From: Deltaproteobacteria bacterium
Lineage (GTDB): Bacteria; Desulfobacterota; Desulfuromonadia; Geobacterales; Pseudopelobacteraceae
Length of the DNA: 32,715 bases
Reading direction: 5' to 3'
Assembly (NCBI GenBank): GCA_019162745.1
Contig: JAFLLC010000184.1
Span: 1 to 32,715 of the forward strand
The notes under the pieces: generated by a model
Told to the model about the DNA's origin: nothing
The model's database searches: none
What the model saw: only the letters and a program-made list of their open reading frames with translations
In this document: positions 11,201 through 23,200 of the stretch, piece after piece
How the letters are laid out: each line of letters opens with the position of its first letter
How positions within the stretch are numbered: the first letter of the stretch is position 1
Translations under genes and position numbers: made by a program

Positions 11201-14200
11201 GGTGCCGCCGCGCACAACGGAATCCGCCCCCACCATAAGGTTATTCTGCGCTTCTATAGTCACCGTGGTTGTGATGTTTTTTGCGGTAGTGACCGTACCA
11301 ACGTTCAGACTCTGGTTTAACTCTTTATAGCCGTCAATATCCCGCAGCCAGATATCGCCACCGGTCGTGTTAATCGCTTGCGCGAGTGTGTTGACCGACA
11401 TCTCAATACCAAGAATGCCGGACTTGGCGGAAAGCGTGAGCGTATCGGCCACCAGATCAACAGCTGCATCAACGGAGGTTTCTTCGATTACGCCACCTTT
11501 TGATGTCAGGGAGATATCGCCAAGTGAACTGGTCAAACGCATCGGAGTCTGAACGGCATAGTATTCTTCCAGAAGCCGCCGGTTCAGAAGGGCAAGATCA
11601 TCCGCCTTCGTAGCCGGGTTATGAGCCGGATCATCATAATTGGCTTTCAGCAGGGAGAGAGTTGCTGAAGGCGCCTGACCACCGTATTTTGTCGTGACTT
11701 GTGAATAAAGGCTCGTAACAGACAAAACAGAATTCAGCCAGACAACGGTGTTTGCTGAAGCAGGCAGACCGGTATAGTCCTCTGCCAGAAGCTTTGTGCA
11801 GAGGGTGATTATCCCTGACTCATTCATGAAATTTGAAGCGGTAAAGGATGCGGTTCCGAAAACGAACGGCATCACCAGGTCATAATCTGCCTGGGTCGCA
11901 TAATATACGCCCGCAAGGATGTGACGCACACCGATATTGCCGAATGAGGTAACCTCGATGTCGTTTGTATTCGAGTTGCTGGAGAGAACAACATCGACCA
12001 GTTCAACCGTACCACCGGATATCAGAACACCGCCAGCATCCTTTGTGCCTGCGGTCAGAATGAAACTGCCGTTCATCACATTGACGTTCTCGACTGTCAG
12101 GTTCTTGGCGGTTGTCTGCGTAACCTCCACATTTCCACTCGCGCTGGTTTCTATAACAAGTGATGATACATTCGTTCTGAGGGTAAGCCCGCCAGTAACC
12201 TTTACCGTCAGGACATCGGCGGTCAAAACCCCGGCAGCTTGTGAGATAATGCCTTGCGCTGTAAGCGTGATATCACCGAGTCCTGCAGTTGCAACGTTGA
12301 CTAAGGTAATGCCAACGGCCGGAGAAACGGTTGTTGGCTTGATCGCTGAAAGCGAAATGTCGTTACGGTCAGTTACCCCGAACGTATTAACTTTGGTGGC
12401 GGTGATGTCGCCCAGAGCCTTGACGTTTATCGAACCGTCAGCTGTCGAAAGATCAAGCAGATTTACCGCTTTGCTGCTGGCAATATCAATATTGCCAACA
12501 TCACTGACCGCTATATCCAGATTATCAACGGCGGTAACGGCAGTGAAGCCTTCCGCAGAGTCAGCCGTCAGGGTCGTGGCAGTAATGAAACCATTGGCAT
12601 GATAGATTTTTCCGGCGGCGGACATAGAGACTGCATGTCCCGTGGCGGTAATAAGCGCATTGTTGGTGAGAGAGATATCACCGCCAACTGTGCCGGCAGA
12701 GATACTGATGTTGCCGGTTGTCACTTTCAGGTCAAGATAACTGCCTGATGTAATGGCGCCGTCTTTAACCGTCCCCTGAACCGCATCGCCAGCGCTTACC
12801 GTTACATTAGTGACGGCAGCAATGGAGCCGCCCAAGACAATATTACGGGCTGCGGCAATATTGACCGTATCCTTGGCTTCAACAAAACCTGCCAGTGTCA
12901 TCCCCTGTTTTGAAGTAAGAATTATGTCGCTGGCAGCGGTCGTGGTTTTGACCTGCGAACTTTCGCTCAAATTCATATTGCCGCCGGCGTTAAGGGTGAC
13001 ACTGTTTTTCGCCTCAACGTACGAAAGCATGGTGGTGCTGGTACTGACACCAGCCACTTCTGTAAAACGGACAGAGCCCTTCACCGTCAGGGTATCCAGA
13101 GCATTGGCCGACAACGCGTCGTTGGAGATTATCCTGCCACTTATGGTGACATTTTTACCCGCATTAATGGTAACCGTACCGGCGTTGATGGAATCTTTTC
13201 CGTACGCCCCCAGACTGGATGTGCTGTCTTCGCCGGTTTCCGTCCAGGTCTGCATTTCGGTTTTAATAATCGCAACCGTCTTCCAGTCAATGACATCCCT
13301 CGGTGTCAGTGTCACAAAGGTTTGTTCCGTTGTCGCGTAGACCGCACGGTAGTCGTAAATATCGCTTGACTGGGTCACCATCTGGTAGCCAAGCTTTATC
13401 CTGGTGTCATAGATATCGTGCCAGTCTGAGGTCCAGGCGTACGTGTAGTCATGCTGGGTTTCATCAATGGTGGTCTTATAGTTATCCTGCCAGTTCCAGT
13501 AGATCATATGGTAATCGTCACCGGTCCAGTCAGTTTCATTCGAGCCACTGATATTCATCTTGTGATCAGCGGTTATATCCCCTGTAGGAGCGGTTGAGCC
13601 GCTACCGAAATGTCTGTGCCAGCTGACGGTATCATCCCATGAGCTACTGTAGATCTGCCCTCCACCGGTTTTGAGATCACCCTCGTCCGGATCATCATTC
13701 CAGCCGTCATTGTCAAAACTGTCAGAACCATCACCATACGTATCGCCCCAATAATTGAATGACCCGACGGCTGACGCCGTTTTGGTAGCCTCGGAAAGCA
13801 GGCGAAGACTTGCGGTATTGTTGCTAAGATCCGATTTTAAAACGCCATCAACTTTGACATTATCGGTGTATCTGGTTTTAGCGCCCTGCGGATCATCCAC
13901 TTCGACCAATCCGGATGTTGTCCATTGCCAGTTGGGGTCACGGTTACGATCAGTGGTTCTGTCCGTATCCTGGCCAATGGCCAAAAGATCATTCGAAACT
14001 TCGTAAACCCTATAGCCGGTGCCATCCACGTCATCTATAGAACGGGGACCTATCCCCTGAACTGCATTGGAATATGCGGCGGTGCTGTTAAAATTATCCT
14101 TATTGTAGGTTACTTCCCACCCGGCGGGCTTGCCGTCTACATCAACTTTATTGCTGCCGCTGGCCCACTTTCCTTCCAGAGTAGCGTCGACAGTTACTGT

Positions 14201-17200
14201 GCCGCCGCTATAAAGATTTCTGGCGGTCAGATCGGTTTCATTTGTCAGGGTTGTAGACGTATTGTCGTAGCGTGACAGGTACTGGGTGTAGTCGATATTG
14301 GCACTGTCCTTATATCTACCGATGTATTCGCCAGTGGCGGAGTTGTATGTTGTTACGTAACCGAGATTCATTGCCACGGCGTTCCGCTGTACCTCGCTAA
14401 GGGTCGCCCATGTCGCATTCGAAGCAGGTGTTACGGCTCCATAAGTTGCCCAGAACGTGTCGGTATTGTTATAATCCGTCACAACGGTGAATTCTGTCCT
14501 GTCCGGGCTTCCTGACTTTACATATTTAACCCCTGCCGCTGTGGCAAGACTCCAGTTGCCGTTGTTCCCATCTGTATTCTTATCGTCGCCGGTGAGATAC
14601 CGCGCCTCTCCCTGGCTGATCACATTCAGAACATCCTGATTAGCCCCTTGCGGCATTTTGATATATTTATATTTCCAACCGGCAACATCAATGCGGTAAA
14701 CAGCCTCAGGGTTACTCTTCCAGAGCGGGTCAACATGAGTCGTGGTAGCAACCCCGTCAAGGGTCTTTTCCAGCGAAACCTGCTTGTCATAATAAGTCCC
14801 GCCAACTGTTGTTCCGTAAGCAAACTGGAACAGCGGCATATAACCGGTGTTGTTCAGTACCGCCTGTTTTTCGGCATCATTGAGCGCCTGAAACTCCCTG
14901 TAAGTAGCGTCCTTGTACCCTTCATAAGCTGCGCTTTTGTATCTGGTGGTCGTGGCATTAACCGCAGTGCGACTCGGCAGAGCTTCGTTACCAGCCTTGC
15001 TCCAGTCTATCTTATCGTTAAAGTAATCAATCCCCTCTATCAACACCTCGCGGAACTTGGCGCCATCAGAGGCATTTGGATTAAAATAGCCGATCTGCTC
15101 AAGTGTTACATCCATCCGGTAATTAGTATGACCAACAACAACATTCGCTGTCCCGACCTGTTCAGTGCTGGTAGTTGTCGTTACTGTTATGTCATTTTCC
15201 GTGTGCGTGCCCGCATACTCCTGGGTATAGCCGGTAATAATCTGCACTTCCCGTGTCCCTGAATTGATCACCGGGATAACAACCGGGGCTATGCCTGTTC
15301 CGGATGTATCAGCATTGATGTTGATGTCGGCGCCCGCTTTCAGATTAACGTGACCTTTAGCGGTGAGGGCGCCCATCTGGCTGATCGTGATTGAACCGGA
15401 GCCAAGCTTCGTCCAGTCAAGGTCTGGGTCGGTCAGTGTGGTAATCTCCCAGTTACGTGAAACACCTGAGTTGATATCGATGTCTCCTTCGGATACAACC
15501 GCGCCGGTCAAGGTCGTAGAAGCAACCGAATTGAGCAGAATACGACCTGCATCAAGGGTAACGTTTTCAACGACACCGTCAATACGGATATTGGATGCCA
15601 GAATATGCAGAAGAGAGTTGGCTCTCAAAATAGCTGCATACGGAGGGGGCGGGTTTGAACCGGGCGCAAGGTAAACCGTCCCGGAGGCGTTCAGGAACAT
15701 GGTGGAAGCTGCGTCGCGCACAAGAATCCTGCCATTTTCAAATATGCTGATATCTTTGGCTGCCATGGTAACATTGCCGCCGATATCGACCATGCCGGGA
15801 ATAGAAATGGATCTACTGGTTGAAGTGGCGTCAAGTGATGCGACATTCGCGACATAATTTCCGGGCGTCCCGGTCAGCTGGCCGATAACCCCTTGAAGGT
15901 ATATCGAATCTATAGCGGTGAGATGAATCTTCCCGCCTGCCTCGGTATCGAGCGTGCCGCCGGATTTTCGTGTTGTACCATCAACGTCGAAGAGCACCGG
16001 CGTAACCATAATGCCAGTTGTAGTCGTATCTGTGCCGCCACTAATAGTCAGCTCATCGGTTGCTTTTATGAAATTGTCTACAAAAACCAGCGAGTTTGAG
16101 GTGATTGAGATATCCGAACCAGCGCCCTTCGATTCGACGATACCAAACAGCAGAATGTCACCATCGGCTACCAGTTTCAGGTTCCCGACCGCACCGGTTG
16201 CGTCCACTGTTATACTGCTATTCCCGGAAAGAGTTATTCCTGTGCCTGCTGCGTTCTTGGTGGCAGAAATCGTAACAGTCCCGCTTGAAGCAACGTTTCC
16301 GCCCACCGGAGCTTCGGCATAGCCATGTGCAGGATCGAGGCCGATACCGCCGATGGTGACGATGCTGCTGCTTGTGATTGAAACGGTGCCATTAGCGCCG
16401 CTCCAGAGATACCCTTTAGTTGCATCATACCTGGCGCCCGCACGCAACTCTCCCATAACGGTAACTTTGCCGGAAAGTATATTGATGCTGCTGTTCGCCG
16501 CTTCGCTGAAAACAAGCGCATCGGCAGCTACAATCGTTTGACCGCCAACGTTAAACTCAACCAAGCGATCAGCAGAAATGGTAACCGCCATCGGGTTTGT
16601 TGCGGATGCTTCAAGCGCTGTATCCCCGAGCAGCAGATCACCCGATGTGTTGACAGTAATCCGCTGTCCTGCCCCGGCAAGAAGCTGGGTATTATGAATA
16701 CTGACATCATCACCGGCAGAGACAAGCAGTGACCCCGCCAGACTGAAATCGCCATGGATGACAGCTGTGCCGGTTGTGCTCACTATCACTTCGTAGTCGT
16801 AAGCCGCTGCAGTTGCGCGGGTACTTTCCACGACACCTTCAATATTTACATTCCTTCCGGCCAGAAGCAGCTCTCCACCTGTTTGCAGGTGTCCTGCTCC
16901 TCCTATCGGATTACCATCTACATCGGTAATAAGAGGGTATTCCTTACCAACTATCCAGAGGGTTCCTTCAGTAGATATTATCTGGAGGCGACTCAGGTTG
17001 TTGCTCTCAAGACCGATGGCACTGTTGATATCAACATTGTTCAGGCCGGTGATGCTGATAACACCATCAGGGTCAATGGTGTTAAAGTGGCTGGTGCCGT
17101 GGGTATAGATGCTTCTCTCACCAGCTTTGACCGTTGTTCCTGCAGTTATGATGATATCATCCTGAGCGAGAAGATCGCCCCGCAGTTCAAGGGTATTCTT

Positions 17201-20200
17201 TGCGGTTATAACGATATCGGCTCCGACACCACGGGCGATCAGATCACCCAATACAACGGCATTGTCACCTGGATTGAGGGCAATGCCACCTTCAAGCGTT
17301 TCAAGTGTGCCGGTAACACCAAGATTAAAGTCCTGGCTGCCGTCTTTTTTTATACCGCTGTACAGATTTATCGCCTTGGCGCCGCGTACCCACCCCTCAA
17401 TGGAGATATTGCCGTTGTACGCGCCGTTCTTCCCTATGTTCACAACGGAACCGGCTGCGCCTGCATCCACAGCCATCATGCGCGCCGATGAAGCATCCGC
17501 AATGGCAAGCTGGTTGAAGCCCAACAGAGAAGCATTTACTGTTCCTGTTTTTAGAAGTCTGAAATTGTACCAACTGGTGAGCATAAGGCGACCGTCAGTA
17601 AGACGAGCCTTCAGATAGGATTCGCCTGTGTCCGGATCCATGCCGAGTTTTGCGTCTATGGCTGCCTGTAAATCATCCCGAAGTCCGGCCAAACCGGTAT
17701 TGTTGGTTGTAGAGGCCGCTGTCACAACGATATCGTACGAATCAAAACCGTTGCCATCATCAAACTCAAGCTTCAGTGTCACATCACTGGTGATATGACC
17801 ATCAGCAAACTGGGCAAAGCCATCGGCGATCAGCTCTTGCGTCCAGGTTGGAGCAAGAATGGAGAGATTGCCTGCCGCACTCATATTGATCGTACTGTTC
17901 TCCTGCCAGGTAGCCAGATGCGTGGTGCCTCCAAGCAGAATACCCTGCCCGGAGAAGGTTTCCCCCGGATTTATCGGATCGACACCACCTCGCAGATCAA
18001 TGAGCTTCCCGGCATAAAGGTCACGTCCAAGGCGGATCTGCTGCCCCGACAAGATCGTGATGGTCGAGTCACCGCCGTAAGTTTCAACAGTGCTTCCGAG
18101 GTATTTGCCAAGGCTGTCGCGGTGATTGATAACATCACCACCGGCCACGAGTACCCCGTATATTTCAGCATCTTCAACCGAAGAAAGATAAATACTGCCG
18201 TTGGCGTTATGAACCGCCACTTTTGCAGAACCGGGCATCCTGATGCCACGATCATCGGTAGATAGCCCTACCCCGCCAACCAGACGGATCTCTTCGCTGG
18301 CTCTGATAACACCACCGATTTCAACCATATCGCCATCGATAGTACGGCTCATGCCGCCCAACCAGAGCTGACCATCTGTTGTTATGTCCACCCTGGAATT
18401 TTCAGGAGACCAGGAGAAAGTCTCCGTCTGCAGATTTTGATCAGCGTCGAATGTCTGCGTAACAGAGCCGCCGGAAAGAATCATCCCCATGGCGCTGATA
18501 TCGCCAACCGTATCAATCATGATCAGGCCGCCGCTATTATCACTGGTAAGACCTGCCGTCGTAAGACCTGACGCAGCCGTAAGGAGGAGGGCTATGCCGT
18601 CGTCACCCGCTCCGGTTACAGCGGTTGTCGTTATCCTGACTTCTTTGGCCGCAGCAACCGCTGTATCAATCGTCACCTGCTGCCCGGCTGAAATTACTAC
18701 CTTTGAATCCGGTCCGGCCCAGGTTACGCCGTTGGCTCCGATACTGCCACCCGCCACAACCCTGCCATGTATATCGACATCCTTGCCACCCATGACCGTA
18801 ATTACGGTTCCAGCCTCCTGCGTGTTCAGCGTGGCGGTGGCGTGAACATAGACGCTGGTCTCCTTTGCACCTGCCGTTATTTCACCACCAAGGGAGACGC
18901 CACCCAGAAGGGTGAGATCTCCGGTGACATTGGCTACACCTTCAAAGTAACTCCAGCTATCCGACTGAATGGTCAGATCAGAATTAACACCGAGCAGATT
19001 GATGTTGCCACGGATGATGGTGTCATCTGCACTGGCGATCACCATGCTATTGTTGTCTTTTAGAGAGGTGATGGTTCCATTCAGCAGGAAGCCAAAACCG
19101 CGTTGCCCAAGAAGTTCATACGATTTCTGAATCTGGATTTCATCAACCGTGCCGTCGTTGTTCGCATCCATCGCATAGACAACATATTTATTGGTTCCAT
19201 CAGTCACAACCCAGCGGTTTGTGTTTTCAGCCTTGGCTGTGCCCCAGCTCATTGCTGCATTAGTGTAGTCAATTCCTTCAGTGAAACCGGTTACCAGAAC
19301 TTTGTCAGGCGCAGCGGCAGCTTTGTAATAGACGGTCTCAGTGTACTTCTCATATCCAAGAGAGTTGATGATCGCGTTCTGCTGCGCAGCGGTCATCTCG
19401 CCAAATAGAGCGCCGCTCTTTGGAACGTCAACATCACTCCATATAACATCATCGTTCTGATAGTCAGTCCCCTCTATCAGTGTTGTTACATACTTGTTGG
19501 CAGTAGCATTGTAATAAACGGGGCCGGTGTAGAGGCGGTTATGGGTAGCTGCCAGGACTATTTCCTGCTGAAGCGGCGACAATTTTTCAAATGGGGTATC
19601 AGCTGCAGGCTGGTAATTTTTAGTCACCGTTACCTGCGTATTAGATACGACATCGAGGGTTGTAGTCGTCTTATCCCAGTCAACAAGATCAACATCGTAG
19701 TCAACCGTAGGCGAGAAGGTCTTGTCTACCGTATTGTAGTAAAGAATCCCTTCAAATTTGGAGTAGCCGGTTTTAGCAAGAACGATATTTTTCTGCGCGA
19801 TGGTCAGATCTTCGAAGGTGGCTGTATCGGCAGGCGCGGCAACGCCACCCCAATCGATGTCCTCCAGCTGATAATCCGGTGACGTACCCTGAGCTGCAAC
19901 TTCTGTGATTACGTTTTTACCATTTGCGGCATTGGGGTTTATATAAGCATCAGTATAGATATCAAACCCAAGCGCATGGGCAAGAATCGTCATATCACCG
20001 GTATGTGCCGGATCGCCCCAATAGATGTCACTGCTCTTGTAATCCGCCCATTGACCTTGTGTAAATGTGGTAACCGATTTTTTACCGAGCATGGCATTGT
20101 AATTAAAATAGGTTCCAGTGTTTACCGGCATCATCGGCGTATATTTCGGTAAAAATTCGCCGAGGGCCGCCCGGTTAAAATTCTGCAGGTCACTCTCGCT

Positions 20201-23200
20201 GTCTGATGCATCGTATCGTGCCTTAAGAGCCGTCAGGTTTGCTGAATCAGTATGCCCCGGCATATTTGTAGTCAACAGGGTGTAAAGATTTGTTTGTGTC
20301 AGCAATGCGTTGACTTCTTTAACCAATGTTCCAAACTCTGCGTCCGTCAACGCAACATAAAGCGGATCGTTCTCTTTTATAGCCGTGCTTGTGTTGACAC
20401 TGAAGGTTGCTCCAACGGCATCAACAAGAGCATTGCAGAAGTTTTTAAGAGACGTATCTGCAAAATCAGCCACGACAAATTCAGGTGACGGAGCATCCTT
20501 GGTATATCCAAGGCTGGCGGCAACAACCGCTTTCTGCGCATCAGTCAAACTGTCAAATCCGGTTCCGGCAGCAGGGGCGCCGGCGCTACCCCAATTAATC
20601 ATATTATTGTCATAATCAACCGGCGTGCCTTCAAAAAAGGACGTCCTGACGCTGTTTGTATTCTGATTATAGTATACCGTTCCGGCGTAGTAGGTGTAAC
20701 CGGCCAAGCTCCCGGTATATCCGCCTTCGGCAAAACCGGTTACCAAATCGCTGGTAGTTGGGTTGTAGTAATAAGCGGAAACCCCGTCCTCACTTATCGT
20801 CTTGACCTGATAGCCAAGTGACTGCACTACGACCAGTTTTTGTGCGGCGGTAAGCGAAGAAAACGGTGTGTAATTTAATACTGAACTTGCAGACGAGCCA
20901 CTCCCCAGGGTGTATTTGCTTGCTGTCAGCGCGGTGATAATTGCCTGATTTACAATGCCGCTGTTGAGATTGGCAATAACCGTAGATATCGAGTTGGCAT
21001 CGGTAATTTTCGTAATAGTCTGGCCGTTGATCGTATCGAAATAATCTGCATAACCACCCGATGAGCCACCACCAACCAACTCCATTGCACCTGATGAAGT
21101 GATTGCACCGGACAATCTCATCTCACCGGCTGAAGTTATCCAGATTCCGGCGTTCTCACCGGTTTTGACCGCAACCGGCGTTGTACCTTCCCAAACAAAT
21201 TCCGCGCCGGCGGTTACTGCACCGCCGGAATTGATGTGTGCATAGGTTCCGGCGGTCATATTAATGTCTGAGTTATTTCCCCTGACCGCGACAACAGCGC
21301 CTTCAAGAATCGTCAAACCTTTACCAGCGTTGACGATAACCGACGAGCCGGTGCCTTTGGCTTCCAGTCCGGCGGCAATGATGACTGAATGGGATGTGGC
21401 CAGCTTGACAACGCTGTTGTCAGCAGTAGTGTAGATGGCGCTCCCCTGGTCGGCGGTGATGCTGTTCGGCTCTGCGCCGTAACCAACGATCACATTAACA
21501 CCGGTACTACCATTTACATTCAGATCGATCCTGTCGGTAGCTTTTATCCAGCCGGTAACGACAAGCTGTTCTGTCAGGTTAAAGGTGACCGTCCGACCGG
21601 TAACTCCTGAATCAGGAGCACCAAGCTGGTCGTGAAGGTTGGCCTTGCTGACTTCAGAAAGCCTTGCATTAAAGATGATGTCGTCGCTTGATTGAACATC
21701 GCCGACAATATTAATTGTATCAGCGGTAAAGGTTGCCAGATCGGTCAGTTTCGCATTAAAAAACGGCACGTCATTGCCCATATCACGGTCTTCGATATCA
21801 CCGACATACATGACAACATTGTTGGCAGGATTTTCATGACCGATCTGGATATGAGAGAAACCATCTGCCAAGGCATCAAAATCCCGCATCGATAAGTTCA
21901 GGTAACCGTTATCTTTGCCCTTGGATAAATCCTGGCCATATTTTGACCCGCCAGCTGCGCCAACCCTGTACATCTGGTTAAGGTCTTTCGTTTTGATGAT
22001 CAACTCACCAGTCGCGCCAACCTTGTTCGAGCCTGATGAGAAATCAACATCATCGGCAGTTATGGCGATATTACCACCGGCCTTGTTACTTTTTATGATG
22101 CCGGAGGCAAGATCAAGCAGTGATTCACGCGCTGCCAACTGGACATCAATGTTTCCTTGAGCCGCATACAAACCGCCGTTAGCTCTGGCATCATCAACAA
22201 TTGTCAAGTCATTAGCTTCTCTGACGACTATATCGCCAGCGCCGCTGTTGATAACGGTCAACTCGGCCATATCACCGGTGATAGTTCCGCTGATACCGTT
22301 GGATACGAGGGTCAGGTGGGCATCAGGTAGCTGGAACGAAGCTGCCGAAACATCGACCAAGCCGCTTGAAACGACCGTCAGATCGGTAGAGCCCCAATTG
22401 CCGCCGCCGGTGAGCGTGCCGCCACCTGCGAGATCGGAAGTGATGGTCGTTTTTACCGCCGTATCCGTAACAAACAGCCCTTCCAGAGTATCGTCGAAGT
22501 TGATGCTGCGCTTGTCATAGATGAACTGATGTTCGTTCATTTTCAGCGCTGAAGTTGATAGGATCGGATCAAGAATAGCCCTGTCGTTGCCGGAACCGCC
22601 GATAAGATCAAGCTTGCCACCCAACGCTGTTGTGCTGGCATAAATCGTATCGTCACCTGCGCCGCCATCAACCTTGTTCTTGCCTGTTCCCACGTAAATG
22701 ATATCGTTGCCGCCGGCTCCGACTACAGAGTTGTCACCAGCCCCCATATCTATTATTTCATTCGTATCGCCACCAATGAATCTGTCGTCACCCGCTTCAC
22801 CATAATAGTGGATTCCACTGGCGCCGCCTCCTGACAACAGATCATTATCCGCGCCACCATGTATCACGCTTGTGGAAGCTCCGCCGCCAACCATGAACAC
22901 GTCGTTGCCGGTTCCGCCATCAAACTGAAGCTCGGAAGTTACGCCCGGATCGGTAATAATACAGTCATTACCTTCACCACCACTGGCAACGATTTTCTTG
23001 ACACCGGTATAGGTACTGGTAACGCCAAGAGCACGCACCGTGGTAACGCCATTTTCTTCCGAAATGTTATAGGTTTCGTTCTTGATCTTCTGGTAATTAA
23101 CGTCGGTATCACGATAGTTGCCGTCACCCTGCGCCCTCTCTCCCATATTCAGATAGAGGGTATCTTCAACTTGCGTTGCAATAACCGGCGGTCTGCCCCA

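Noticed and set aside
16754-17491. 245-codon + strand open frame
   Set aside because: It is codon-aligned antisense to beta-helix segment 2, has no recognisable domain, and the minus frame is open through it.
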